A stretch of 64,000 nucleotides of DNA from Congeria kusceri. Its lineage: Eukaryota > Mollusca > Bivalvia > Myida > Dreissenidae. Below, piece by piece: positions 46,275 to 59,029 of the stretch (the stretch's first letter is position 1; each line of letters opens with the position of its first letter). A program made the translations under genes and the position numbers. Below the pieces are notes generated by a model. The model ran no database searches, was not told the DNA's origin, and saw nothing but the letters and a program-made list of their open reading frames with translations. The DNA is taken from positions 1,940,001 to 2,004,000 of the forward strand of contig CM051026.1 in NCBI GenBank assembly GCA_027627225.1. Reading direction: 5' to 3'.

Positions 46275-47900
46275 TGTTTTTGTTTATGTAACCGGATGTT
46301 ATTATATTATTGTAGAATTATTAACATGTGTGTGTAATACAATTATTTGTTTCTTTTTTTGTGTTTTTAACTTTAGTTTATTGACCCGTGTTGAGAAGTA
46401 AAAACTAGTTGTTACTTAAAAAACATAAATACAATCGTAAACTGTAAACGTAAACATGTAAGAAATGTAAAAGCATTTATTTAATAGTTACATCAAGGAC
46501 ATATCAGTCTCTTTCTTATAAAAAAATAGTTTTCAATTTATCGTTGTTTATCGACCAATAAACAACTATTTGGAATTCTGATGCGTATTACTTAAACCAC
46601 GAGGGCTTCAGAACGACAATGAGTTGTTTATTGGCCGATAAAGAACGATAATGCAAACATTATTTGGATTATAGCAAATATGTTCGCAATTGAAATGAGA
46701 ACTATATTTTATTATGCCTCGCTCAGAATCGGGAATCCTTCTTGCGTTGTTTATTGGGTAGTTTAAGAACGATAAGTGTGTTCTATGTCAATAGAAAAAT
46801 TAGCAAGTATCATGTTAGAATCAAGATATTCCGCTTTTGAAAATAATTGTTTCTATTAAGATTTTATTCCAAACAATGGTTCTTCTTTTATGTAATACTT
46901 TTCAGTGATAAAAAACCGTTTAAAAAAAGCTAAATAATAATGCCACATAATAATGATGCTGAAAAATAAGCAGTTATAAAAAAGACACATGATAATATAT
47001 TCACATTTCTTCGGCTTGTTTTCCAGGTGTTAGTCGTTTGTCAAATAAATTGTAGAATTGTTATTTTGCGAACTGTGGGATAGTAAACATTCGGCAAAAC
47101 ACACCATTTACATAGAAACATCAGTATTTACGCAAAAACCGAATGTTGTTGTAGTTTCAAGTTGTATTTTTATTATAAAAGGAAGCAACATTGATCTTAA
47201 AGTAACTAATCTTTGCTTGCACATCGTTCGATGCTGCACAATTCTATATTGTATTATTCTATTGCAATTCATACGTGTATGCTCAACCCAGTTTGACCTG
47301 CTCGCAGATTAACTGGTCATAACGCTTTTCGAAGCAAACATCAGAAAAATGATCATTCTTAAATGTCCGTTGAAATTCCGTGTGTAGTGTGAGAGAAAAT
47401 ATAATAAAGTTATAGTTTAATTATTACACGTTTTATTTGAAAAAAAAATGTTACAAAGTTTACTTTTTAAGTTGATTTTTGCGCAAGAATAAGATAGTTT
47501 CGTGCGTTTAGTTGAGAATTGTTTTAACATAAGAACACCACGTTATGATTTTCAATTCAAACGCCGAAACACCAATTCAATGTCGCGAATAGTTAATATA
47601 AAACAAACTGCAATACGCAATTAAGTTACGCAGTACAAATAATATATATAACTAGTCATGATTGGATTTAGCCGCTTTATATTGACTACCGATTCTATAA
47701 ATAACGGTCACGTCACATACACTGTGAAGATCACGTAACCGGTCATTCTATAAATAGTGATTACAGCTAAATACCACTTTATTAGCAAGGTTAAGTAGCA
47801 AACATTTTCGACGGAATTGAGTGAAATATAGTTCCCAGATAGATAAAAAATAAAAGATTAAAGGTTATCATTCAAGCTAACGTAACATGGTTTAACGGTA
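46275..47900. other. AT-rich noncoding DNA
   Basis: No coding sequence. Three related pieces ('gaacgataa' with 'ttattg' near 46540-46780) suggest an old degenerate repeat. Fragments of the 103-bp array start at about 47690 ('gattctataaataacggtca'). Confidence 0.45.
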
Positions 47901-48650
47901 GTAAAGGAACATGCAAACCAATAATGAAACCTCCACTGGGTATCGAACTCGAGACTTTGTAGCGATAAAAATAAGAAAATAAAATTATGTTGATGGAAAA
48001 GACCACCGTTAAAACGGCGTTATAAAACTCTCGACAGTAATCGTTCATTAGACACGCGATCATTCTATAAATAGAGGTCGAGTAACAGAGCATATCATGG
48101 GAGATCACCGTTAAAATATGCGTTATACAAATTGCCGATAGTAGTCGTTCTTCAGACTCGTGATCTTTCTATACATATCAATCGAGTAATAGACAATATC
48201 AGGAGAGATCACTGTTAATAATGTCTGATTGTCTTATTCTGGGCTTAGTGTGAGGTTTGGCGCCCATGAAACCGGTTTAAACCCCCAATGCTTTGCATTG
48301 ACCCGTTCAAGGCGGTTACCCCAGCTTTATTCATGTGTGTTTTGTGTTTGTTATGTGTTTTTGTGACTTGCTGATTGGTTTTTGGCAATCGATTACTTGC
48401 CATATATAAAGGACATCAGAGTTATGTCCTGCTGTCGCAGCTGGAGTTTCACTTTGTTTATATTTATAGAAATTGTCGATATTTGTCGTTCCTAAGCCAG
48501 CGGTAATGCTACAAACAGCGCTCAAATCACATACAATGTCAAGAGAGATCACCATAAAAACTGCGTTATAAATTTTTTAATAGATGTCGTTCTTGAGACA
48601 TATGGTTATTCTATAGATATCGATCGCGCCACAGACAAAATGCTCAATAC
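47900..48650. repeat. About 103-bp tandem array, interrupted
   Basis: Units begin with 'agatcaccgttaaaa' and carry 'gcgttata', 'gtcgttcttcagac' and 'ttctataaatag...cgagtaacaga'. The anchor gatcac falls at 48001 (variant), 48103, 48207 and 48547. The 340-bp last step is one unit plus a 233-bp insertion (48236-48468). Confidence 0.8.
48236..48468 (+). mobile_element. LTR/SINE-like dispersed repeat, copy 2, nested
   Basis: From 'attctgggcttagtgtgagg' to 'tttcactttgtttatattta'. The middle has 'caatgctttgcattgaccc', 'ggcggttaccccag' and 'tatataaagga'. It sits inside a unit of the ~103-bp array with 'tat' at both edges. Confidence 0.75.
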
Positions 48651-49327
48651 TTGCACAGATTACTAACAAATTGCGTCATTTGTCTACATGCGTCACCGTA
48701 ATTGAGTGTAGATATAGTTCCGTATAGAGTAAATGAACATGGTTTTACTATACCACTGACAGGGAACCGATTTGAAAGTTTTACGTTTTTACTAACCTTA
48801 ACCCTAACCCTTTAAAAGTTAAAACCTATCCACAAGCGCGTCATAATACTAGTAGTTGAACTGTTTACGTTACATGAGCATACATCATTAAATGTAGTAT
48901 TTATTAATATTAGATTTCATTCGCGTTTTGTAGAATTAAACATTTTTTTTTTCATTTTATGTCTGCATGAATATTAATGGCTATTTTTCATTGTTTATTA
49001 AACTATCGATTTCAATAAAAATAATTACACAAGTTTAGCATATACAACCAAGCTATGTAATCAGGCCTTTTACACAACTGTTACTATTACGGCTTCTTCC
49101 TGGAACGCACGACGATGATCTGTAACATGTAGTTTATGATGCTAGGTCTTGAACAAGCAGAGATTTAGCTGATACTTGTATTTACTTCATTTAACCGTGC
49201 CTCAGAACGTTGCAGTTGTGTTGCTCTAATAAACATTAAATAATTGAGTAATTAAATTGTAATTTAATTGTATTAATATTCTCTTTTATCGCTTCCTTTC
49301 AATCGCCATGCTTCGAGTTAATATGAG
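48651..49327. other. Noncoding DNA
   Basis: No gene or named repeat. A short 'taaccttaaccctaaccct' stretch at about 48793 resembles a telomere-like motif but is only two or three units. Confidence 0.45.
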
Positions 49328-49577
49328 GTGCGTCGTGGGAAAACCGGACTTAATGCATGTGCGTAAAGTGTCGTCCCGGATAAGCCTGTGCAATCCGCAC
49401 AGGCTAATCCGGAACGGCACTTTCCGCCTACTGTGTATTTATGCTTAGAAGAGACTTCCTTGAAACAGAAAATACCATAAAAGCGGAAAGTGCCGTCCTG
49501 CTGCCCGGACTGCACAGGCTAATCCGGGACGACACTTTACGCACATGCATTAAGACCGGTTTACACACGACGCGCCA
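49328..49577. mobile_element. Palindromic MITE ('cacaggctaatccgg' type)
   Basis: 250 bp. Outer arms 'ggtgcgtcgtgggaaaacc' and 'ggtttacacacgacgcgcc', then near-perfect inner arms 'atgcatgtgcgtaaagtgtc' / 'gacactttacgcacatgcat', and 'gcacaggctaatccgg' in both orientations. I recognise this as a very abundant bivalve MITE. Flanked by 'atatg' on both sides. Confidence 0.88.
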
Positions 49578-49610
49578 CATATGTATTTATAAGTGTGTGT
49601 CTTTTGATTA

Positions 49611-49810
49611 ATTCTGGGCTAAGTGTGAGGTTCAGCCAGCTTTTAAACAGGTTTAAACTACAAATGCTTAGCATTGACCTTTCCAACGTGACCCCATGTT
49701 TTGTATACCATTGTGAGTTGCGTATTGTCCGGTATGGTCAATTAGTCATTGGATGATAATAAGGGTTGCTCTCCTTGTGATGTCTCTGGAGTTTCATTAT
49801 TCTTATATTT
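49611..49810 (+). mobile_element. LTR/SINE-like dispersed repeat, copy 3
   Basis: 'attctgggctaagtgtgagg', 'ggtttaaac', 'gcattgacctttccaa', 'gtgacccca', and the end 'ctggagtttcatt..ttatattta'. It shares its left and right borders with copy 2. Confidence 0.72.
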
Positions 49811-50655
49811 ATTTCGTTCTACTGTCTTTGAAATTTAAATCTTTTGAGAAGTATATGGATATGGCTCGATACACCAACTAAAATTAAGAAAACGAAAATC
49901 ATGGCAGTTTCATTTATGAATATTAAGCGATACACTGAATTAGTTATTACTGCTATATAACATTCTATACCTATAGATTGACAAATATAAACATTTGTAA
50001 CGTGTATAGGTAATTGAGTGAGCTGTTTTCATATATGACTTTTACGGACTGATTGTTATCAAAAGGCGCTTTGTCCAATATATTGATTATCGGTTAGATT
50101 AAATGTCAACATTTGTTTTCAACCAATGCATTTGTAATCGCTTACAACTCGGGTAGGTGTCTTTTATTAATATTAACATAACTCAATCGTAAACAAATGA
50201 TTCCACCCCTTTATAACATTTCGTTTCATGTCTAATGACGAACAATATAATATAAAAATATAAAATAAACGAAACGTACACACGAATATACCTTTATATA
50301 TTTTTAAAATTGTTTAAGTAAACTAATTAATTTAAGTTGTTCAATTCTAAACGATAAATCATAAAATATATTGTAATTCCACGTGATAGAATATATATTA
50401 TTGTGTGTGTGTAAGCTTTGCAGTTAATATACATGTACAATATACCATCAATTTGGTTATTAATGCACTGTTAATTCTTCTTAGACATTTACAATTCTGT
50501 TGCTCTTGTAAACGTTAATCCATTACGTAATCAAATTGTAATTCGAAATAAAACGTCAACTTTGTAATTTATTTACAATTCTATTTTATAACTATTTAAT
50601 TTCAAATGAAATGCTCTGAGGTTAAAATGTACGTACATGTATGCATAGTGTGAAT
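49811..50655. other. AT-rich noncoding DNA
   Basis: Nothing recognised. Confidence 0.4.
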
Positions 50656-50910
50656 AATTCCGTGCCATGTGTGAGGTTCGGCAAGCCTTTAAACCAATAA
50701 GAAATTATGTACCATGTGCGAGGTTCGGCAAGCCTTTAAACCAATAAGAAATCCAATGCTTCGGTGACGCAAGTTTTAATCATGTTATGGTATGTCTTGT
50801 GTAGTGCGTAGTGTCATGTGTTGTATTGGCAATATGTATAAAGGGCCACATGATCTTAATAAGGGTTTCGCTACTGCTGATGTTGCTGGGGTTTTATTTA
50901 TCTTATATAT
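50656..50910 (+). mobile_element. LTR/SINE-like dispersed repeat, copy 4, with 5' duplication
   Basis: The 5' segment 'ccatgtgtgaggttcggcaa' + 'gcctttaaaccaataagaaat' is present twice, 48 bp apart (about 50662 and 50710). The right half keeps 'gtataaaggg', 'gctgatgttgctggggtttt' and 'cttatata'. Confidence 0.65.
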
Positions 50911-51410
50911 TGACAAATGCATATATAATTTGTTGTGGAACCAGAAAATGATTTGGCATTGTTTATAGTACCGGAGTAAGAATGCATTGAAACAGCAATA
51001 TTAATTATGGGCAGTTAAATTGGATTAACACGCAAACATATCAATACCGTTACATATTTAATTAATGGGTAATCAGGCTATTGTATGAAATCGATTGTTG
51101 TTATTAATACTTTTTTGGACAGTGAATAACAAATCCATATAAGTGGCAACTAAAGCAAAGAGCATGTTCTTTTTAACACAACACCTGTAGTTGCGATAGA
51201 TAAAGATTATTAAACAGATTTTTCATTGGTGCCCTTTAATCAAACAATCTAATCAATATTGTCAATTGTGAGCATAATTCAACAATTGCAATATTAAGCA
51301 TAAAAAAACGAATGAATGAATGATTTATGATTTACATCAAGAACGTATCATGCATATAGTTACTACACTTTGACCAGCCTTATGTGTGTTCGGACTCTTG
51401 AAAGTTCTCA
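50911..51410. other. AT-rich noncoding DNA
   Basis: No gene or repeat recognised. Confidence 0.4.
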
Positions 51411-51416
51411 ACAAGT

Positions 51417-52106
51417 GCATAGCTACACACATGACGCTGATAGTTACATACACCAGTGTTCACAATTACAATGTAGCTGCACACATGACGCTGATAGTTA
51501 CATACACCAGTGTTCACAATTACAATGAAGCTACACACATGACACTGATAGTTACATACACCAGTGTTCACAATTACAATGTAGCTACACACATGACGCT
51601 GATAGTTACATACACCAGTGTTCACAATTACAATGTAGCTACACACATGACGCTGATAGTTACATACACCAGTGTTCACAATTACAATGTAGCTACACAC
51701 ATGACACTGATAGTTACATACATCAGTGTTCACAATTACAATGTAGCTACACACATGACGCTGATAGTTACATACACCAGTGTTCACAATTACAATGTAG
51801 CTACACACATGACGCTGATAGTTACATACACCAGTGTTCACAATTACAATGTAGCTACACACATGACGCTGATAGTTACACACACCAGTGTTCACAATTA
51901 CAATGTAGCTACACACATGACGCTGATAGTTACATACACCCTTGTTCACAATTACAATGTCGATTAGATAGCATAGCTACACTACATGACACTGATGGTT
52001 ACATACACCAGTGTTCACAATTACAATGTCGATTAGATAGCATAGCTACACTACATGACACTGATAGTTACATACACCAGTGTTCACAATTACAATGTCG
52101 ATTAGA
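51417..52106. repeat. 54-bp minisatellite, about 12 units
   Basis: Unit 'gtagctacacacatgacgct' + 'gatagttacatacaccagtg' + 'ttcacaattacaat'. The last two or three units are longer because of an added 'cgattagatagcatagctac' segment. As 54 is divisible by three and the unit lacks stops in one frame on each strand, long frames appear on both strands. They show no protein-like features. Confidence 0.96.
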
Positions 52107-52605
52107 TATGTATTCTTCAGCTAAGGGCTAACGGCTTTGATTGCAACATCTGTGCTTGTGTTTGTTGCCAAACCGAAGTCATATTGTTTGTTCTTCTCTT
52201 AATGACCCGAGGTCTATATTTGGCAAGTACAGCTGCACACTTGTATACACACGGGCGCGTTATTCTGTAAAGAAACAGTGATCCCTATAAAAAATAATAG
52301 TATAACATCTCATCATACGACCTCTGGTCATTTGTACGTTATGATATATCGCTTACAAGAAGCTTTAAGAAACTGTACAGTGTGATTATAATGATTTAAT
52401 AGTAACTGATTATATTAGAAGTAGTTATATGCATAATCTATATATGTACGTGTATACTGTACTTTACCAGATCATATGTCGTCCTTAAATATTGTTACTT
52501 GTTAAAGACACACTGAATAAGTACCGTTCTGCATCAACAATCCTGATTCACAGTGGCCTTGTCCTTTGGGTCGCTGGCTACGTATGGAGCACCAGGAGCT
52601 GGGTA
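52107..52605. other. Noncoding DNA
   Basis: Nothing recognised. Confidence 0.4.
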
Positions 52606-52869
52606 GGCGTTCTTAGTCTGTATGTGTCTATTGCTGTTTAATATTTAAACAGAAATAGATGTATATATGCAAAATAAATTGTGCATGAAGATCCAATGGT
52701 TTCTAAGCCATTATATGGACAAACATTTACAATAATTGGCGTTCTTAGTCTGTATGTGTCTATTGCTGTTTAATATTTAAACAGAAATAGATGTATATAT
52801 GCAAAATAAATTGTGCATGAAGATCCAATGGTTTCTAAGCCATTATATGGACAAACATTTACAATAATT
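52606..52869. repeat. Perfect 132-bp tandem duplication
   Basis: The block 'ggcgttcttagtctgtatgt' ... 'aaacatttacaataatt' is present twice, at 52606-52737 and 52738-52869, with no difference that I can find. Confidence 0.95.
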
Positions 52870-53160
52870 GAGGCTATTTCAAATCCCTTTGTCGCTTTGA
52901 CCAACGGACCCCAAAATCAACAAGGATCATGGCCTAGTGATAAATATCTTATCTACCTAGTTTGAATAATATATGCTTAACAATTCTGTTGTTATTTCCC
53001 AGCCAAAGTTTGGTCTTCCGACACACCGACGGACATAAATACCGACGAACCGCCATTTACAAAACAATATGCCACCTGCATACTTGTAATAAGTAACTAA
53101 AGGTGCCGACACACCGACGGACATAAATACCGAAGAAATAAGTAACGAAAGGTTGCTATT
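52870..53160. other. Noncoding DNA with a short direct repeat
   Basis: 'gccgacacaccgacggacat' + 'aaataccga' occurs at about 53018 (partly) and 53104; 'gacacaccgacggacataaa' is common to both. Confidence 0.6.
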
Positions 53161-53164
53161 CAAC

Positions 53165-53470
53165 ACGGATTTAAAGACAAATGTCAAAAAACACTGCGTT
53201 GATCTTCTCCTGTTAAAGACAAATGTCACTCTATTGTTAAAAACACTGCGTTGATCTTCTCCTGTTAAAGACAAATGTCATTCTATTGTTAAAAACACTG
53301 CGTTGATCTTCTTCTGTTAAAGACAAATGTCACTCTATTGTTAAAAACACTGCGGTGATCTTCTCCTGTTAAAGACAAATGTCATTCTATTGTTAAAAAC
53401 ACTGCGTTGATCTTCTCCTGTTAAAGACAAATGTCATTCTATTGTTAAAAACCCTGCGGTTATTTTCTCC
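53165..53470. repeat. 52-bp tandem repeat, about six units
   Basis: Unit 'tgttaaagacaaatgtcatt' + 'ctattgttaaaaacactgcg' + 'ttgatcttctcc'. Variants differ by c/t or g/t changes, and the first unit is shortened. Confidence 0.93.
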
Positions 53471-56003
53471 TGTTTCATGCTTTCCATGAATAACTGTACT
53501 TCTAACGGTAATATTACCTGTCATCAAATAGACAAGTCATTTTAAGGGCCGTCTATCAACAATGTTGAACATTATTAACAGTTTACAATATATAGTAAAT
53601 TCAACAATTAAAATAAAAATCACTTGGTAAGTTTTTGTCCACCAATAAGTAAATTTGCACGGAAAAGCTTATGTGTTTATAATTTAACTATTTTTTCTCT
53701 ATTTGCTCTACCAATCTTTTTGTTCAATGTTCAAAAATAGTATAGATTTATGAGCCGACCCTCAAACTTGAAACACCTCACTGACCACAATAACGGGATT
53801 TCTCCATGCAAAAATCATGCATGCGATTAGCTTTCTTTTGACGAGAATCGAGGACACCCAATGTCTTCAATGAAAATATCGTCGATCAACTAGGACAAAT
53901 CAAATGCATGTTTGTACTTTAAACAAATTGTTATTATCAAAAACAGCAACGATATATTTCTATGTATGTTATTTCAAAAACATAATAACATAACGAGGTA
54001 CAAGAATATATAATGAACTGGTTGTGGTTAAACTTTGGCCGTATTAAGAGTTTATTTAGCTTTTAACTTGACATCAGCACCACAACTATGCATTGGCACC
54101 ATAACATATGCCCGCGACCATAACCTTTTCAAAAATGAACAATTAACCTCATTTTCAACCGAAGCTACCAGTTTTCAAGTAGCAGACCTCCGCAATTTTA
54201 ACAGAATTTATGTTTATATGTCAATAACTTGTTAAAATGTACCAAAGTCTTAGAAATTTGTCAACATGTCCGAGTTTTCCATGTCGATATTGAAGAAGTC
54301 AACGTTTTGAAGTTCTACAGCATAAGATTTCGTAATGCTCCCTAGGTAGTTGTAACTAGAGTAAAGCATAAACATATTTGTGTAGAATAGCATTCTCCGA
54401 TTTTTCTATTTTCGCTAACAAGTGTCCAGTAAGATAAAATACAGAGTCGTACTCACCACTGACATCCATTTCTATGTATTGACACCACAACGGAAGCTGC
54501 ATTGCGACATTTTCTACACATAACGCGAGCGTTATGGTCGCAATGATTCCCCGGCGTGCATTTATAGCTCTGATTTAGCACGTTCGCACATAACGGTTTG
54601 TAAACATTACATCATGAAATTCTTATACGAAAGCTTGTTCAATTTATAGCACTATGTGCTATCTGCTTTAATACATACTTAAGTTGACATAGTGTTTTCT
54701 GACGTTCGCTCTCATTCCTAACAATAGAAATACTTTGTCAACATGTTAATTATTTGCCTGACCTACTAATCCAGCTTTAAAGTGCACCTGTTATAGGCTT
54801 CCTGTTTCAATGTAAGTATGAAATAGAGTAAAATGTTTTCAGAATTTATGAATTTATTATATTTTTTTAATGCATTTAACAATACAAATGAAAGTTTAAG
54901 TAAGTGTTAATATGTCGGTATGTTCAGGACATGATCTTCATCACATTGGGGTATACACCAGTTGTTACTACACACAGACAATAAAGCAGACTACATGGGA
55001 GATTGTCAAAAAACTCAGATTATTAAGAAATATAGTTTGATTGCGGGAATCCAAGAATCTTTAACAACAGAATACAGCAGTTTCATTGAGGCCAAATCGA
55101 TATACAACAACAACAATGCTTTATCGTGATGCCTGCGAAGGCCTAAGAGATGAATAAAATAACAAATGACTATCATTTGTCAATAACCAGTCAGCAAGTG
55201 AAGGTTCAATAGTATGGCAAACCTTTAATATGAAAGCTTATTTCATTTAATAGCAATGTGTTCGCTTATTATTTTACTTATCCTTGTCAACATTTCGGAC
55301 AAAATGTATTCGGATAAGTTGAATTACAGACATCGTCTTCCATATTTCACACGTTTATAAATAAATATATCTATGGGATTTTGAAAATCGAAATCAGGGT
55401 GATCAAGAATTTATCACAATTTTCAACAGTTATTTTCATAACGTAAATGCAATAAATTTGTTGACATCGTAAACTTTGCACATACATTTTTAACACTTAA
55501 TTTCACGTTGTAATGACAAATGTTGAAATTGTATTGCATTGGCATCTCAGAACATAAACTTCATAACTCTAATGTTACCTTTTACGGACATGTTGATTTA
55601 GTTGTCATATGTGTGCGTGTCTTAATGCTTAGTTTATTTTTGTTTTTTAGGGCAGTTTTCATTGATTTTTTGAAACAAAATTGATACAATAGCCTTCATT
55701 TAACAAAAGCCAAAGATAAATGTTATATTTGGCATAAAAGGTTTAACATGTGGTTATTTCCTTTTAATATAAACTTCTGTTACAGTATTTTTACGGTTAC
55801 GAATAAAGTGTATTATTTAGAGACCATTAGAAAGGATATTTACAATATAAGCAAACTATTTTTGTTTGCTTATCAAATTCTTGTAGACATGTCTATAAAT
55901 GGATGTGAATATTAAAAGTCACGTGCGTAGTGGCGATATTTGAACATTAATTACATTGCAAAGTGATACAACGTTTTAGTAAACTGTTTAAACTGTTTGA
56001 CAT
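53471..56003. other. AT-rich DNA upstream of the second protease-like exon
   Basis: No homologue of exons 1-8 of the main gene was found here. A small palindrome, 'cataacgcgagcgttatg', lies near 54520-54537. The short frames are unsupported. Confidence 0.5.
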
Positions 56004-56028
56004 TTGGTTTACTTGCTTGTTTTGGCAG

Positions 56029-56928
56029 TAGAGGCTATACTCAACAAACCTGCCATCATTGGATGTGTAAAGACACGCGGAATACTTCAGATTTATATTC
56101 AAGCATCTGCTGATTCTAACAGTGAAGAAAATATCCGAAGCGAGCTAAAGAAACATGGCGTCACAGAGTGTCATTTTCTGCGCAGAATAACACAACCGTT
56201 GTGTTCCTCTGGTGATTCGGCATTTGATGGTCGAGGGACTATTGGGGGTTTCGTAAAGAAGGAAAACATACCTACCGTCTCAGTTAGAGATACTACTCTC
56301 GTATAAACAGCACATGCTGCTACATGCTCTTCAATGTATGATGACATGTTAGTTGCTCTTGTTTCGCGTCACGTGGCACAAGGACAGCAATTGCTTACTG
56401 TCGATAACATCCGGCAACCAATTGGCCGTATTGCTCCCATTAGTTCTGGTGGAACAATAAACATTTTGCCAGTAGATGTGTATGATCATTGTAGACAACT
56501 CTGTGACACAACGTTCAGGACAAAACATAGTGTTAGAATGATGGTTACCAAGTTACGAACAAGAGAAGAAATACAGGCGTTAAGGGGAGCACCTGTGCAC
56601 ATTTGGGATGCAAGATCTACCCCTGGCCTATGTGTATTGGTCAGGCATGACTTGAGAAATCTTAATGGCCTGAGAATCATTGTTCGTGAACGCGAACATG
56701 GATCCCGTTTCGCATTAGTTGGAGATAGTGGGGCAATGGTTTGCTACTACAATCCTCGCTACGGTGGGATGTTATACGCGGTTGCAATGGTTGTGAAAAC
56801 GATGCAGAGAAGCGACATGTCTGGTAGAGTACATTGTTGAAATACTCGACGATACGCGTCAGAAACTCTCCATAATGAATGAGTGCGAGTTTGTGTTTAT
56901 TGAAGACGACGATGTACTTTGTATATGA
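56029..56928 (+). pseudogene. Broken second copy of the trypsin-like exon
   Basis: Same order as exon 9 of the main gene: 'TRGILQIYIQ', 'GTIGGFVKK', 'ALVSRHVA', 'INILPVDVYD', 'ALRGAPVHIW', 'VGDSGAMVCYYNPR', 'EILDDTRQKLSIMNECEF', stop TGA at 56926. There is an in-frame TAA at 56304-56306, before the catalytic-type His, and a one-base shift at about 56835. A possible acceptor 'tttggcag' precedes it at 56028. No upstream exons were found, so this is an orphan, decayed copy. The three triad positions survive. Similarity to exon 9 is moderate (about half the residues by eye), so the duplication is old. Confidence 0.85.
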
Positions 56929-57097
56929 AACAGCAAAAATTCAAATGTGTTGTCAATATTTTTTTGAAGACTGTGTTATATGTTTCATGTATGTTTTATA
57001 TAATGTAGGCAATTTGCGATAAATTTAATATATCCTGCTCTGTTAGCGGTGTTAGATTAAAACATTTTATACTCCCCAAAACAACATTCACAATATA

Positions 57098-58980
57098 GAC
57101 AAGAGAAGACAAGACAATAGTTTTATTCAAGATAAGTACAAAGTACATGATCTAGAAAAAAAAACGAACATATATACATTCTATACGCGGTCAATGCATT
57201 CGGAATTTGTTCTAAAAATCGTGAAATATATGCAAATTCAAAACGAAACGAATTAATTGCAGTATAACATAACATAAGTTGCAAACGTATGGAGAGTGAT
57301 GTACATGTATATTATACATGAATAGATTGTCTAATTTCTAATGCATATTTAATATATTTGGCAACAATTTTAACAACATCAGAGTTAACTGATCCCATTA
57401 ATGAATTGAACTTATACACATATGGTCTATCGTAAAATCGTTTATCAAGAAATCGTCGCCTTACTGTTGAGTAACATGGACATATGCATATAAAATGGTA
57501 CACATCTTCTAAATAACGCCTTCCACAGTAGAGACAGTGCCTTTCATTTCTTGGTATATTATTTGAGCCATAGCGGCCTGTATGAATTCCTAACGAATGA
57601 GCACAATTTCTAAAACGTGTAAAAAATTTCCTGAGACTAGCAGGCAATATATCAAGATAACATTCGTACATAAAATTATTTTTGTAATAAACGTAATCCA
57701 ACAGAATTGAACTACGTTGTAATGAACCATGCCATTCTTGGATAAAGTTATCAATTACACGTTGTTTGAAAATTAATGGAAAAGAACCATGGATACTTTC
57801 GGGATACAAAAATACATCCGAAAAACCAAATTCATCGAACAGTTTCTTCACCGAGGACACCCAGTTCGAGTGGCCTAATTTACAATCGTCTAAACCTCGA
57901 CGATACAATGATGAAATAATAACATTATCACTTTGCAATACCTTACACCAGTAAGAAATGATGCGTGTATATCTTGATATATATAAGGGATAACGGCCAA
58001 GTTCGCCGTATACACCAATGGATGATGTAGACTTTCTTACATTCAAAATAGGTTTGCAAAATTTTAAATGTACCCGTTCAATATCTTTAGACTTCGTAAA
58101 ACCCCAAACTTCTGATGCATAATTAAGTGTTGATCCTACCAAAGCATCAAATAAGTCACAGTAACTTTTTGGAGTAAGTGGGACCTTCTTAAAATTGAAT
58201 AATAAAGTATTTAGAGCTTTCAAAGATTTACCAATGATGAACTCATTATTTGCAGAGAAATTGCCATTATATTTAAAAACACAACCAAGATAATTAAAAT
58301 TATCTACTATTTGTATTGTTTGTTTTTTTATAGAACCACTGCTCATCATCTTTTAAAGCACCACGTTTTCTGAACACCATAATTTTAGTTTTGGAACTAT
58401 TAACTTCTAAACTCCAGGTATTACAATAATCCGCAAATTTATCCATGTGAGTCTGTAATTCTTCGGGGGACTTACCCAAAATTACCATATCGTCTGCGAA
58501 CAATAATACTAGTAAAAAAATATCATACAATTCAATTCCAGCACTTACATTACTTTGTAAAAACATTTCTAAATCTTCTAAAAATAGGGAGACTAGCAAG
58601 GGGGAGATAACTTCGCCTTGCCTTAAACCCACAGAATATTCGAAAAATTCAGAAAAACTAGTACAATGTTTAACGCAGGATTTCACATGCATATACATAT
58701 TCTTTAGAATTCGTAATACTCTACCACATAAATCAGCATTAAACAATTTAAACCAAAGTGCATTTCTATAAATACTGTCAAAGCATTTCTTGAGATCTAT
58801 AAATGCCACATACAACCTTTTATTGGTATTCAAATAATGTTGAACAACAGATAATAATGAAAATATAGCATCCGTAGTGGACACGCCTTTGCGGAAGCCG
58901 AATTGTGCATCACTAATAAGGTTGTATTTTTCACATAGAGCAAACATACGAGGATGATTAAACCAATTGTAGTAAAGAAA
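57098..58980 (-). pseudogene. 5'-truncated non-LTR retrotransposon, second copy
   Basis: Frame 58986-58300 starts inside the reverse transcriptase ('DAQFGFRKGVSTTDAIF', motif A 'AFIDLKKCFD', 'LRQGEVISPLL', motif C 'LLFADDMVILG'). It shifts near 58330 to the frame 58349-57312 ('NFNYLGCVFK', 'LNYASEVWGF', 'ELGRYPLYISRYTRI') and ends with the knuckle 'CLYCGRRYLEDVYHF'. The 3' end is 'aactattgtcttgtcttctc', a pentamer-like tail as in the element at 43.9-46.3 kb. It belongs to the same broad family as that element but is clearly diverged. Inserted about 170 bp downstream of the broken protease-like exon. Confidence 0.9.
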
Positions 58981-59029
58981 ATACATGGCCTGAGGTGTAT
59001 AGTAAAGAATTTATACACATACATATCAA

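Noticed and set aside
48793..48812. Telomere-like 'ccctaaccct' stretch
   Set aside because: Only two or three units; too short to claim an interstitial telomeric array.
56029..56928. A second functional protease-like gene
   Set aside because: In-frame TAA at 56304, a one-base shift near 56835 and no upstream exons.
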